This document shows, in pieces, positions 54,417-63,050 of a stretch of 64,000 bases of DNA. Origin of the DNA: an uncultured Microbacterium sp. (GTDB taxonomy: Bacteria > Actinomycetota > Actinomycetes > Actinomycetales > Microbacteriaceae); assembly GCF_947489255.1 (NCBI RefSeq), contig NZ_CANLCY010000001.1:558001-622000 (forward strand), given 5' to 3'. The position numbers and the translations under genes were made by a program. Numbering within the stretch: the stretch's first letter is position 1; each line of letters begins with the position of its first letter. Below the pieces are notes generated by a model, which saw only the letters and a program-made list of their open reading frames with translations, had not been told where the DNA came from and did no database searches.

Positions 54417-54481
54417 TTCTGGGTTAGTCTGATTTGGTGTGCGCCCCGTCGCGCGCCGAGATCGTTCTGGAGGATTCTCCC

Positions 54482-55804
54482 TTGTTCAGCGCCATCGCGC
54501 GGGTTTTCCGCACGCCCGACCTGAGGCGGAAGATCGCCTTCACGCTGGGCATCATCGCCATCTACCGGCTGGGTGCCCACGTGCCGACGCCCTTCGTCGA
54601 CTTCCCCAACGTCCAGCAGTGTCTGAACCAATCGGGCGGCACCGAGGGTCTGCTCTCGCTCGTCAACCTGTTCTCCGGCGGCGCGCTGCTGCAGCTGTCG
54701 ATCTTCGCGCTCGGCGTGATGCCCTACATCACGGCCACCATCATCGTGCAGCTGCTGCGCGTGGTGATCCCCCACTTCGAGACCCTGTACAAAGAGGGCC
54801 AGGCCGGTCAGGCCAAGCTCACCCAGTACACCCGCTACCTGACGATCGCGCTGGCGCTGCTGCAGTCGACCACCCTCGTCACCGTGGCCCGCTCGGGCCA
54901 GCTCTTCGGCTCCGCCGGCGTGCCCGAGTGCCAGCAGCTGCTGACCAACGACATCTGGTGGGCGCAGCTGCTCATGATCATCACGATGACCGCCGGTACC
55001 GGCCTGGTCATGTGGTTCGCCGAGCTCGTCACCGAGCGCGGTGTCGGCAACGGCATGTCGATTCTCATCTTCACCTCGATCGCCGCGACCTTCCCCGGCG
55101 CGATGATCTCGATCCTCAACGCCCGCGGTGTCGAGGTCTTCCTCCTCGTGCTTGCGGTGAGCATCGTCATCGTGGCGCTCGTCGTCTTCGTCGAGCAGTC
55201 CCAGCGCCGCATCCCGGTGCAGTACGCCAAGCGCATGGTGGGTCGTCGTACCTACGGTGGCACGAACACCTACATCCCCATCAAGGTCAACATGGCCGGT
55301 GTCGTCCCCGTCATCTTCGCCTCGTCGCTGCTGTACATCCCCGCGCTCATCGCGCAGTTCAACCAGCCGCAGGCGGGCCAGGAGCCGGCGCCGTGGGTGA
55401 CGTGGATCTCGCAGTACCTCACGCGCGGTGACCACCCGCTCTACATGCTGATCTACTTCCTCCTGATCATCGGGTTCGCCTACTTCTACGTCGCCATCAC
55501 GTTCAACCCCGTCGACGTCGCCGACAACATGAAGAAGTACGGCGGGTTCATCCCCGGCATCCGTGCGGGTCGCCCCACGGCGGAGTACCTGGACTACGTC
55601 CTGACCCGCATCACGCTGCCGGGCTCGATCTATCTCGGCCTCATCGCCCTGCTGCCCCTCGTGGCGCTCGCGACGGTCGGTGCCAACCAGAACTTCCCCT
55701 TCGGCGGGGCCTCGATCCTCATCATCGTGGGCGTCGGTCTCGAGACGGTGAAGCAGATCGACGCGCAACTCCAGCAGCGTCATTACGAAGGGCTGCTGCG
55801 ATGA
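54482..55804 (+). CDS. secY: Protein translocase subunit SecY
   Basis: The protein has 440 residues and ten predicted spans. The start is a rare TTG at 54482: it gives MFSAIARVFRTPDLRRKIAF, the usual actinobacterial N-terminus, and GGAGG sits 7 bases upstream (54470-54474). Conserved loops are GAHVPTPFVDF in the first periplasmic part and RRTYGGTNTYIPIKVNMAGV in C5. SecY forms the Sec channel with SecE and SecG. ATGA overlap with adk. Confidence 0.97.
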   Translation: MFSAIARVFRTPDLRRKIAFTLGIIAIYRLGAHVPTPFVDFPNVQQCLNQSGGTEGLLSLVNLFSGGALLQLSIFALGVMPYITATIIVQLLRVVIPHFETLYKEGQAGQAKLTQYTRYLTIALALLQSTTLVTVARSGQLFGSAGVPECQQLLTNDIWWAQLLMIITMTAGTGLVMWFAELVTERGVGNGMSILIFTSIAATFPGAMISILNARGVEVFLLVLAVSIVIVALVVFVEQSQRRIPVQYAKRMVGRRTYGGTNTYIPIKVNMAGVVPVIFASSLLYIPALIAQFNQPQAGQEPAPWVTWISQYLTRGDHPLYMLIYFLLIIGFAYFYVAITFNPVDVADNMKKYGGFIPGIRAGRPTAEYLDYVLTRITLPGSIYLGLIALLPLVALATVGANQNFPFGGASILIIVGVGLETVKQIDAQLQQRHYEGLLR

Positions 55805-56388
55805 CCGCGCGTCTTCTGATCGTCGGACCTCAGGGATCCGGAAAAGGAACGCAGGGCGTCCGTGTCGGCGAAGCCCTGGGAATCCCCGTCGTCTCGACGG
55901 GCGACGTCTTCCGCGCCAACGTCAAGGACGGCACCGAGCTCGGCCTCCAGGTGAAGTCGATCATCGACGCGGGGGATCTCGTACCCGATGAGCTCACGAG
56001 CGCGGTCGTGCGCGACCGTCTCGCCCAGCCGGACGCCGCGGAGGGCTTCCTCCTCGACGGGTACCCGCGCAACCTCGCGCAGGTGATGCACCTGGACGAG
56101 TTCCTCGAGGGGCGCGACGAGTCGCTCGACGCCGTCATCGCGCTCGTCGTCCCGCGCGAGGAGTCGCTGTCGCGGCTCACCGCCCGGGCCGCGGAGCAGG
56201 GCCGCGCCGACGACACCGAAGAGGCCATCGCCACCCGTCTGGGCATCTACGAGCGCGAGACCGCGCCGATCCTCGAGGTGTACGGCACCCGCGGGATCGT
56301 CGACGAGATCGACGGCGTCGGCAGCCTCGACGAGGTCACCGCGCGCATCTACGCGGCGCTCGACGCCCGCGGCATCTCGGCTCGTTGA
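55801..56388 (+). CDS. adk: Adenylate kinase
   Basis: The protein has 195 residues, the short-lid form. The P-loop is LIVGPQGSGKGTQGVRVGEA, slightly different from the common GPPGAGKGT. AMP-binding parts STGDVFRANVKDG and FLLDGYPRNLAQ are present, and the lid is RADDTEEAIATRLGIYERET. It makes 2 ADP from ATP and AMP. Overlaps secY as ATGA and lies one base before map. Confidence 0.97.
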   Translation: MTARLLIVGPQGSGKGTQGVRVGEALGIPVVSTGDVFRANVKDGTELGLQVKSIIDAGDLVPDELTSAVVRDRLAQPDAAEGFLLDGYPRNLAQVMHLDEFLEGRDESLDAVIALVVPREESLSRLTARAAEQGRADDTEEAIATRLGIYERETAPILEVYGTRGIVDEIDGVGSLDEVTARIYAALDARGISAR

Positions 56389-56389
56389 C

Positions 56390-57229
56390 GTGGGACTGCG
56401 TTCCTCGATCTACAAGAAGCCGGCGCAGCTGCGATCGATGATCGAGCCGGGCCTGATCACGGCCGACGCTCTCGCGGCGGTCCGCCGGCTCATCGAGCCC
56501 GGCGTCACCACGCTGCAGCTCGATGCGGAAGCCGCCCGTCTGATCGGGGAGCGCGGCGCGAAGTCGAACTTCCAGATGGTGCGCGGCTATCGGCACACCA
56601 TCTGCGCCTCGGTCAACGAGCAGGTGGTGCACGGCATCCCGAACGATCGTCCGCTCCAGGCGGGAGACATCCTCTCCATCGACGCCGGAGCGGAGTTCCA
56701 GGGGTGGAACGGCGACTCGGCGTTCACCGTCATCGTGCCCGGTGACGCGCCGGAAGAGCTGGTCGCGCCTCGTCGCCGACTCTCGGAGGTGACGGAGGGC
56801 TCGCTGTGGGCGGGTATCGCCGCACTGAGCCGTGCGTCGCACCTCGGTGAGGTCGGGGCTGCGATCCAGGGCTACATCGACGAGCACGCGCCTGCGGGCG
56901 GTTACGGAATCCTGCGCGACTATGTCGGGCACGGGATCGGCCGCAAGATGCACGAGTCGCCGAGCATCTTCAACTACGCCGTCGCCGACCGCGGTCCGGA
57001 GGTCCGTCCGGGCCTGGCGGTCGCGATCGAGCCGATGGTCGTCATCGGCGATCAGGAGACCCTGGTCGAGGACGACGGGTGGACCGTCTCCACCGTCGAC
57101 GGCACCGAGGGCTCCCACTGGGAACATAGCGTCGCCGTGCATGATGGGGGCATCTGGGTCCTCACCGCTCACGACGGCGGTGCCGAGAAGCTGGCGCCGT
57201 TCGGTGTGGTGCCGAAGGAGATCGATTGA
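56390..57229 (+). CDS. map: Methionine aminopeptidase, type I
   Basis: The protein has 279 residues. Metal ligands are the two Asp in SIDAGAEFQGWNGDSAFTVI, the His in VGHGIGRKMHESP, the Glu in VAIEPMVVIG and the Glu in HWEHSVAVHDGG. It removes initiator Met from new proteins. GTG start, weak ribosome site, likely coupled to adk. Ends in TGATG overlapping the DsbA-like gene. Confidence 0.97.
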   Translation: MGLRSSIYKKPAQLRSMIEPGLITADALAAVRRLIEPGVTTLQLDAEAARLIGERGAKSNFQMVRGYRHTICASVNEQVVHGIPNDRPLQAGDILSIDAGAEFQGWNGDSAFTVIVPGDAPEELVAPRRRLSEVTEGSLWAGIAALSRASHLGEVGAAIQGYIDEHAPAGGYGILRDYVGHGIGRKMHESPSIFNYAVADRGPEVRPGLAVAIEPMVVIGDQETLVEDDGWTVSTVDGTEGSHWEHSVAVHDGGIWVLTAHDGGAEKLAPFGVVPKEID

Positions 57230-57933
57230 TGATGATGGCCGCGGTGCGCAAGTCCACGAACTGGTTCGCGATCGGCATCACGGCGGCGGTCGTCGTGGTC
57301 GTGCTGATCGTGGGCGGCGTGGTCTGGTTCGCCAACAGCCAGGCGACCTCGCCCGGGACGCTTCCGCAGTCCTCCGCCGTGAACACCGACACCGGTGCGA
57401 TCGCGGTGGGGACGGGGGAGAAGACGGTCGACACCTACGTCGACTTCATGTGCCCCGTCTGCAACTCGTTCGAGCAGGCCTACGGTCCCACGCTGCAGCA
57501 GCTCGTGGACGACGGAACGATCACCTTGAACATTCACCCGATCGCGATCCTCGACCGCCTCTCGCAGGGCACGCAGTACTCCACCCGCTCGGCGAACGCC
57601 GCGTACTGCGTGGCCGTGGACGACCCGGCCAACGTCTCCGCCTTCGTGAAGGAGATGTACGCGCAGCAGCCCAAGGAGAACACCTCGGGCCTCGATGACG
57701 CGACCCTCGCCTCGATCGCGACGACGGCCGGAGCCTCGGATGCCGTGGCATCCTGCATCTCCGACGGGACGTACACGAAGTTCGTCACCGCGATGACGCA
57801 GAAGACTCCGGTGCAGCCGGGTCAGAGCGGGGTCGCGACCCCGACGATCGCGGTGAACGGCACCGTTCTGTCGAACCAGAACGACCTGACCGGAGACCCG
57901 CAGAAGGACATCGTCGCCCGTCTCGACGGCTGA
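57229..57933 (+). CDS. DsbA-like membrane-anchored thiol oxidoreductase
   Basis: The protein has 234 residues. One N-terminal span (FAIGITAAVVVVVLIVGGVV) anchors an outside thioredoxin-fold domain with the active site FMCPVCNSFE and a cis-Pro loop GVATPTIAVNG. A further Cys pair (YCVAV; SCISDG) could form a structural disulphide. It probably forms disulphides in exported proteins. Start at ATG 57229, one base inside the map stop, with AAGGAG 9 bases upstream; earlier TTG 57226 is possible. It lies between map and infA, so it is co-transcribed with the secretion gene secY. Confidence 0.9.
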   Translation: MMMAAVRKSTNWFAIGITAAVVVVVLIVGGVVWFANSQATSPGTLPQSSAVNTDTGAIAVGTGEKTVDTYVDFMCPVCNSFEQAYGPTLQQLVDDGTITLNIHPIAILDRLSQGTQYSTRSANAAYCVAVDDPANVSAFVKEMYAQQPKENTSGLDDATLASIATTAGASDAVASCISDGTYTKFVTAMTQKTPVQPGQSGVATPTIAVNGTVLSNQNDLTGDPQKDIVARLDG

Positions 57934-57949
57934 CGCGGCGCCCCACGAG

Positions 57950-57978
57950 TTGCCGGGGCGGGTATTACCACGTATGCT
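57950..57978 (+). promoter_or_regulatory. Probable promoter of infA
   Basis: TTGCCG (57950-57955) and TATGCT (57973-57978) are exactly 17 bases apart, 97 bases before the infA start. This spacing and the 141-base gap after the DsbA-like gene suggest that the infA-alpha block has its own promoter. Confidence 0.55.
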
Positions 57979-58074
57979 TGATCTTTGGTGCGTTGCGCCT
58001 TCCTTGGCGTGTCGAAGCACCGAATCCCCATCCACCGCAGACCGGCCGGTCTGCAACTGAGCGTGAGCGAGTTT

Positions 58075-58296
58075 ATGGCGAAGAAAGACGGTGTCATCGA
58101 GATCGAGGGCACGGTGTCCGAGGCACTGCCCAACGCGATGTTCCGTGTCGAACTGACGAACGGTCACAAGGTGCTCGCCACCATTTCGGGCAAGATGCGG
58201 CAGAACTACATCCGCATCATCCCGGAGGACCGCGTCGTCGTCGAGCTGAGCCCCTACGACCTCACCCGCGGTCGTATCGTCTACCGCTACCGCTGA
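58075..58296 (+). CDS. infA: Translation initiation factor IF-1
   Basis: The protein has 73 residues, an OB-fold. [20 protein letters not shown] and [20 protein letters not shown] are diagnostic. It binds the 30S A-site during initiation. Start at ATG 58075; a longer upstream frame is untranslated leader. 60 bases before rpmJ. Confidence 0.98.
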   Translation: MAKKDGVIEIEGTVSEALPNAMFRVELTNGHKVLATISGKMRQNYIRIIPEDRVVVELSPYDLTRGRIVYRYR

Positions 58297-58356
58297 GCCC
58301 GGCCGAGAAGTAACGAGCCGCATCCGCGGATTCGAAGACAGCGAAACAGGAACATC

Positions 58357-58473
58357 ATGAAGGTCAACCCCTCCGTCAAGCCCATCTGCGATCACTGCAA
58401 GGTGATCCGCCGCCACGGGCGCGTGATGGTGATCTGCAAGAGCAACCCGCGCCACAAGCAGCGCCAGGGCTGA
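58357..58473 (+). CDS. rpmJ: 50S ribosomal protein L36 (zinc type)
   Basis: The protein has only 38 residues. [20 protein letters not shown] starts it, and the ending is [14 protein letters not shown]. The four zinc ligands (Cys11, Cys14, Cys27, His33) are all present, so this is the zinc-containing C+ form. The ribosome site is weak (ACAGGAAC). It lies in the 323-base gap between infA and rpsM and is easily missed by length cut-offs. Confidence 0.97.
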   Translation: MKVNPSVKPICDHCKVIRRHGRVMVICKSNPRHKQRQG

Positions 58474-58619
58474 GCTCCTCCGAGCTCTCGACTCTTTCCA
58501 ACTGAATACACACCGGCAGGATCAGATCCCGTTCGCGAAAGCGGGCGGGGGACACCTCGGGGCGGAGGCCCGAGCACCGATCCTGCTCCACACCTCCACG
58601 ACACTCTGAGGAGAGCCGC

Positions 58620-58994
58620 ATGGCACGTCTCGCCGGCGTCGACATCCCGCGCGACAAGCGCGTGGTGATCGCACTTACTTACATCTACGGCGTGGGTCGC
58701 ACCCGCTCCGTCGAGATCCTGAACGCCACTGGCATCAGCCAGGAGATCCGCGTCAAGGACCTCACCGACGACCAGCTGGTCGCACTGCGCGACCACATCG
58801 AAGGCACCTACAAGGTGGAGGGTGACCTCCGTCGCGAGGTCGCCGCCGACATCCGCCGCAAGGTCGAGATCGGTTCCTACGAGGGCCTGCGCCACCGCCG
58901 CGGCCTCCCGGTGCGCGGTCAGCGCACGAAGACGAACGCGCGTACCCGCAAGGGCCCCAAGCGCACCGTCGCCGGCAAGAAGAAGGCGCGCTAA
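58620..58994 (+). CDS. rpsM: 30S ribosomal protein S13
   Basis: The protein has 124 residues. [20 protein letters not shown] and the C-terminal [20 protein letters not shown], which contacts tRNA, are conserved. AGGAGAG precedes the start. 146 bases of untranslated sequence separate it from rpmJ. Confidence 0.98.
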   Translation: MARLAGVDIPRDKRVVIALTYIYGVGRTRSVEILNATGISQEIRVKDLTDDQLVALRDHIEGTYKVEGDLRREVAADIRRKVEIGSYEGLRHRRGLPVRGQRTKTNARTRKGPKRTVAGKKKAR

Positions 58995-59030
58995 GCCGCG
59001 GGCTGAGCGTCAGGATTCAGGAGAACGCAC

Positions 59031-59429
59031 ATGGCACAGGCCAAGTCCGCCGCGCGCAAGCCGCGCCGCAAAGAGAAGAAGAACATCGCCGTGGGTCAGG
59101 CCCACATCAAGTCGACGTTCAACAACACCATCGTTTCGATCACCGACCCCTCGGGTGCCGTCATCAGCTGGGCCTCGTCCGGCGGTGTCGGGTTCAAGGG
59201 CTCGCGCAAGTCGACGCCGTACGCCGCCGGCATGGCCGCGGAGTCGGCCGCTCGCCAGGCGCAGGAGCACGGCGTCAAGAAGGTCGACGTCTTCGTGAAG
59301 GGTCCGGGTTCGGGTCGTGAGACCGCGATCCGCTCGCTGACCGCTGCGGGTCTCGAGGTCGGTTCGATCCAGGACGTGACGCCGCAGGCCCACAACGGCT
59401 GCCGTCCGCCCAAGCGTCGCCGCGTCTGA
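59031..59429 (+). CDS. rpsK: 30S ribosomal protein S11
   Basis: The protein has 132 residues. [20 protein letters not shown] and the C-terminal [18 protein letters not shown] are diagnostic. In many bacteria rpsD follows; it is absent here, and 178 bases with two hairpins precede rpoA. Confidence 0.98.
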   Translation: MAQAKSAARKPRRKEKKNIAVGQAHIKSTFNNTIVSITDPSGAVISWASSGGVGFKGSRKSTPYAAGMAAESAARQAQEHGVKKVDVFVKGPGSGRETAIRSLTAAGLEVGSIQDVTPQAHNGCRPPKRRRV

Positions 59430-59437
59430 CGCGTTCG

Positions 59438-59468
59438 TTCCCGGGGAGTGCTCGTCGCTCCCCGGGAA
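59438..59468 (+). terminator. First hairpin between rpsK and rpoA
   Basis: A perfect 11-bp stem (59438-59448 with 59458-59468) and a nine-base loop, 8 bases after the rpsK stop. No T tract follows. Confidence 0.6.
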
Positions 59469-59497
59469 TGCCGCGCTCACGCGCGATTCAGACTTCC

Positions 59498-59535
59498 GGA
59501 TGCCGAGGCCCGCGGTCGTGGGCCCCTCGGCATCC
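59498..59535 (+). terminator. Second hairpin between rpsK and rpoA
   Basis: A perfect 11-bp stem (59498-59508 with 59525-59535) with further GGCC/GGCC-type pairing in the loop. It lies 29 bases after the first hairpin. The pair may uncouple rpoA-rplQ from the ribosomal genes before it; TATAG-like sequence at 59576-59580 is a possible -10. Confidence 0.55.
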
Positions 59536-59607
59536 CGCGAGTACAACTCAACACCTCACCCCATTACACGTGTCATATAGCGGGCACGTGATCGAAAGGA
59601 ACACATA

Positions 59608-60597
59608 GTGCTCATCGCACAGCGTCCCACTCTGACCGAGGAGAAGATCGGGGAGTTCCGCAGCCGTTTCGTCATCGAGCCGCTGGAGCCCGGTTTCGGT
59701 TACACGATCGGCAACGCGCTGCGTCGCAGCCTCTTGTCGTCGATCCCCGGCGCGGCCGTCACGAGCATCCGCATCGACGGCGTCCTGCACGAGTTCAGCA
59801 CCATCCCGGGCGTGAAGGAAGACGTCACCGAGATCATCCTGAACATCAAGCAGCTGGTCGTCTCGAGCGAGCGCGACGAGCCCATCACGGCGTACCTGCG
59901 CAAGACCGGCGCCGGCGAGGTCACCGCAGCCGACATCTCCGCTCCGGCGGGTGTCGAGGTGCACAACCCCGAGCTGGTCATCGCGACGCTCAACGACACG
60001 GCGAAGTTCGAGCTCGAGCTCACCATCGAGCGTGGCCGTGGCTACGTCTCGGCGACCCAGAACCGCAACGAGTACGCCGAGGCCGGTCAGATCCCGATCG
60101 ACTCGATCTACTCGCCGGTCCTCAAGGTCAGCTACCGCGTCGACGCCACCCGTGCCGGCGAGCGTACCGACTTCGACAAGCTCGTTCTCGACGTCGAGTC
60201 CAAGGCCTCCATCGCCCCGCGCGATGCCGTCGCCTCGGCCGGCCGCACCCTCACCGAGCTGTTCGGCCTCGCCCGCGAGCTGAACGTCGAGGCCGAGGGC
60301 ATCGAGATCGGCCCCGCGCCGGTCGAGACCGTCCTCTCGAACGAGCTGTCGATGCCGATCGAAGACCTCGACCTGTCGGTCCGCTCGTACAACTGCCTCA
60401 AGCGCGAGGGCATCAACACCGTTTCGGAGCTGGTCGCCCTTTCCGAGACGCAGCTGATGAACATCCGCAACTTCGGTCAGAAGTCGGTCGACGAGGTGCG
60501 CGACAAGCTCACCTCCCTCGGCCTTTCGCTGAAGGACTCGGTGCCCGGCTTCGACGGCGCCCAGTTCTACAGCGGCTACGACGAAGAGACCGTCTGA
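59608..60597 (+). CDS. rpoA: RNA polymerase alpha subunit
   Basis: The protein has 329 residues. The N-terminal assembly domain has [20 protein letters not shown] and the C-terminal UP-element-binding domain has [20 protein letters not shown] with [23 protein letters not shown] start; purine-rich GAAAGGAACAC upstream. The subunit dimer nucleates core enzyme. rplQ follows after 42 bases. Confidence 0.98.
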   Translation: MLIAQRPTLTEEKIGEFRSRFVIEPLEPGFGYTIGNALRRSLLSSIPGAAVTSIRIDGVLHEFSTIPGVKEDVTEIILNIKQLVVSSERDEPITAYLRKTGAGEVTAADISAPAGVEVHNPELVIATLNDTAKFELELTIERGRGYVSATQNRNEYAEAGQIPIDSIYSPVLKVSYRVDATRAGERTDFDKLVLDVESKASIAPRDAVASAGRTLTELFGLARELNVEAEGIEIGPAPVETVLSNELSMPIEDLDLSVRSYNCLKREGINTVSELVALSETQLMNIRNFGQKSVDEVRDKLTSLGLSLKDSVPGFDGAQFYSGYDEETV

Positions 60598-60639
60598 CCC
60601 CGTCGGACCCGACCGAACCTTTCCCTGGAGTAACACGAC

Positions 60640-61185
60640 ATGCCCAAGCCCACGAAGGGTCCCCGCCTCGGAGGCGGCCCGGCCCACGAGCGTCTGCTTC
60701 TCGCGAACCTCGCGGCAGCTCTCTACACGCACAAGTCCATCAAGACGACCGAGACGAAGGCCAAGCGCCTGCGTCCGCTCGCCGAGCGCCTCATCACCTT
60801 CGCAAAGCGCGGCGACCTGCACGCGCGTCGTCGCGTGCTGAGCGTGATCGGCGACAAAGAGGTCGTTCACACCCTCTTCACCGAGATCGCGCCCCTGGTG
60901 GCCGAGCGTGACGGCGGCTACACCCGCATCACCAAGGTCGGCAACCGCAAGGGCGACAACGCCCCCATGGCCGTGATCGAGCTCGTCCTCGAGCCCGTCG
61001 CCAAGAAGGCGTCGACCAAGGCCGCTGCGGCTCCCGCCGCTGCCGCCCCGGCCGCTGCGGAAGAGCCCGCCGCCGAGGAGACCTCCACCGACGAGGCCGC
61101 CGACGCCGGCGCCGAGTCGCCCGAGGAAGGCGCGGCCGCCGAGGCCGCCGCCGACGACGCCGTCCAGGACGACGCCAAGGCCTGA
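60640..61185 (+). CDS. rplQ: 50S ribosomal protein L17, with long acidic tail
   Basis: The protein has 181 residues against about 120 in the family. The core has [20 protein letters not shown] and [20 protein letters not shown]. The last 60 residues are almost only Ala, Glu, Asp and Pro ([20 protein letters not shown]), a strongly acidic tail unusual on a ribosomal protein surface. The stop is followed by four tandem hairpins. Confidence 0.97.
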   Translation: MPKPTKGPRLGGGPAHERLLLANLAAALYTHKSIKTTETKAKRLRPLAERLITFAKRGDLHARRRVLSVIGDKEVVHTLFTEIAPLVAERDGGYTRITKVGNRKGDNAPMAVIELVLEPVAKKASTKAAAAPAAAAPAAAEEPAAEETSTDEAADAGAESPEEGAAAEAAADDAVQDDAKA

Positions 61186-61203
61186 GCCTCCCGCTCGCAC
61201 GGA

Positions 61204-61339
61204 GCCCTCACCCTCACGGGTGGGGGCTCCGTCGTCTCGCCCTCACCCTTCGGTGGGGGCGCCGTCGTCTCGCCCTCACCCTTCGGTGGGGGCTTCGTCG
61301 TTTCGCCCTCGCCCTCTCGGGTGGGGACGTCGTCGTTTC
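61204..61339 (+). repeat. Four tandem hairpin units after rplQ
   Basis: Four units of 35, 33, 33 and 35 bases (61204, 61239, 61272 and 61305) follow each other directly. Each can fold to a stem of about 9 bp, GCCCTCACC with GGTGGGGGC in units 2 and 3, around a CTTC loop, and each ends in a TCGTCGTYTC tail. They look like serial terminators made by local duplication. They fill most of the 183-base gap to truA. Confidence 0.8.
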
Positions 61340-61368
61340 CGCGGCCCTCGCGCTCGTAGGCTGGGAGG

Positions 61369-62226
61369 GTGCGCATACGTCTCGACATCGCCTACGACGG
61401 CACGCATTTCCGAGGGTGGGCGCGCCAGCCTCGCTTGAGGACGGTCCAGGGCGACCTCGAAGCGGCCTTGGAACGGATCATCGGAGGCTCACCGCGTCTC
61501 GTCGTGGCCGGTCGCACCGACGCGGGAGTGCACGCCTCCGGCCAGGTGGCCCACCTCGACCTGGACGCCGATCAGATCGCGCGTCTGCCGCGACGACGTC
61601 GCGACAATGACGAGGCTGACGCGGTCGCCGCGCTGGCTGGTCGCATCCGCGGTGTGCTGGGCGCGTATTCCGACGTGACGGTGCGTCGCACGTCTCTTGC
61701 GCCGGAAGGCTTCGACGCCCGGTTCTCGGCGGTGTGGCGTCGGTATACCTATCGGCTGGCCGACGCAGCGACGGGCTACGACCCGCTCGATCGCACGCGG
61801 ACGACGACGGTTCGCAGCGCCCTCGACGTCGTGGCGATGGATGCCGCCGCCAACCGGCTCATCGGACTCCACGACTTCGCCGCCTACTGCAAGGCCCGGG
61901 AAGAGGCGACGACCATTCGCACCCTGCTCGAGTACGACTGGCACCGCGGCGACGACGGCGTCCTCGTGGCGAACGTGCGTGCCGACGCCTTCTGCCACAG
62001 CATGGTGCGGGCGCTCGTCGGCGCGTGCGTCGCCGTGGGGGAGGGACGGATCGAGATCGACGATGTCGTCGCCATCCGCGACGCTCGCCTGCGGATCCCC
62101 GAGACGAAGGTCCTGGCGGCCCGTGGGCTCGTGCTCGCCGAGGTCGGATATCCCGCCGACGAGCTCCTGGCAGCGCGAGCCGAGCAGACGCGGAACCGAC
62201 GGGATGCCGACGACTCGGCATCCTGA
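61369..62226 (+). CDS. truA: tRNA pseudouridine synthase A
   Basis: The protein has 285 residues. RLDIAYDGTHFRGWARQP opens it, the catalytic Asp is in VVAGRTDAGVHASGQVAHLD (Asp51), and FCHSMVRALVGACVAVGEG is the third conserved block. It modifies U38-U40 of tRNA anticodon arms. An Arg/Asp-rich insert (RLPRRRRDNDEADAVAALAG) follows the first domain. GTG start with GGGAGG nearby. Confidence 0.95.
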   Translation: MRIRLDIAYDGTHFRGWARQPRLRTVQGDLEAALERIIGGSPRLVVAGRTDAGVHASGQVAHLDLDADQIARLPRRRRDNDEADAVAALAGRIRGVLGAYSDVTVRRTSLAPEGFDARFSAVWRRYTYRLADAATGYDPLDRTRTTTVRSALDVVAMDAAANRLIGLHDFAAYCKAREEATTIRTLLEYDWHRGDDGVLVANVRADAFCHSMVRALVGACVAVGEGRIEIDDVVAIRDARLRIPETKVLAARGLVLAEVGYPADELLAARAEQTRNRRDADDSAS

Positions 62227-62294
62227 ATCGACCTCACCGCGCATGTGCAACCCCTCGGCAACCGCATCAGAGGGAGTCGTAGGCTGACTGCGCC

Positions 62295-62987
62295 ATGAAG
62301 GTCATCTCGTACAACCTCAACAAGCACCGCGCGGCGGGGGAACTCGTCGCGCTCGTCGAGCAGCACGAGATCGACGTGCTCTGCCTGCAGGAATGCGACT
62401 CCACGGACATCCCTGACCGGATCGGCGGTCTGCGGTTGGCCGACGCCACGCAGCGCAACCGTCTCGGGCTCGCGCTGTACTACCGCGAGAACACGTTCCG
62501 TGCCGAGGAGGTCCGGGCGATCGCGTTGAAGAAGTCGCTGCACGATTACGTGCTGAAGCCCGCCGAGGAGCGCATGCTCGGCGTGCGGCTTCGCGACATC
62601 GACCACGGACGTGACGTCATCGTCGCTTCCTTCCATGCCGCGCCGTTGACCGCGCTCAACTCGCTCCGTCGTCACCAGATCCGGACGGCGCTGACCGAAC
62701 TGCAGAACCTCGGCCCGGGGTTGCCCGCGTTGATGGTCGGCGACTACAACTACCCCGTCTTCAAGGAGAACCTCGGGCAGAAGGTTCGCGACCAGGGGTA
62801 CGAACTGACGCTGAGCGACACGCGGACCTACACGCGATACCGCTTCTTCCGCGGACACTACGACTTCGCGACATCGGTGGGGTTCGACATCGCCCACATC
62901 AAGACGCTGCCCCAGGGACAGAGCGACCATCTGCCGATCCTGATCACCGCCGAGGTCGCATCGGCCCGGACCGGCGTCCTCGACTGA
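62295..62987 (+). CDS. Endonuclease/exonuclease/phosphatase-family protein
   Basis: The protein has 230 residues. EEP motifs are KVISYNLNKHRAAGELVAL at the N-terminus with the Glu in VLCLQECDS, VASFHAAPLTALNSLRRHQI, the MVGDYNYPVF Asp/Asn pair and the terminal GQSDHLPILI. It is a small, cytoplasmic metal-dependent phosphohydrolase; substrate (DNA, lipid or sugar phosphate) unknown. Start ATG 62295. It ends in a perfect bidirectional hairpin. Confidence 0.83.
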   Translation: MKVISYNLNKHRAAGELVALVEQHEIDVLCLQECDSTDIPDRIGGLRLADATQRNRLGLALYYRENTFRAEEVRAIALKKSLHDYVLKPAEERMLGVRLRDIDHGRDVIVASFHAAPLTALNSLRRHQIRTALTELQNLGPGLPALMVGDYNYPVFKENLGQKVRDQGYELTLSDTRTYTRYRFFRGHYDFATSVGFDIAHIKTLPQGQSDHLPILITAEVASARTGVLD

Positions 62988-63000
62988 GCGCGCGGGAACG

Positions 63001-63038
63001 ACGAAGTGGGGGCCGTCCGAGGACGGCCCCCACTTCGT
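63001..63038. terminator. Perfect bidirectional terminator
   Basis: An 18-bp inverted repeat (63001-63018 with 63021-63038) with a GA centre lies between the convergent EEP and wall-protein genes. Its ACGAAGTG/CACTTCGT ends give T-containing tails on both strands. Confidence 0.88.
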
Positions 63039-63050
63039 GGGTCGAGCAGG

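Noticed and set aside
54365..55783. A 472-codon minus-strand frame under secY
   Set aside because: Asp/His/Arg-rich complement of SecY membrane segments; no family.
59548..61200. A 550-codon minus-strand frame under rpoA and rplQ
   Set aside because: Gly/Leu/Val-rich complement of two certain genes; no motif or ribosome site.
61204..61339. A CRISPR array
   Set aside because: Units abut with no spacers, each unit is self-complementary, and no cas genes are near.
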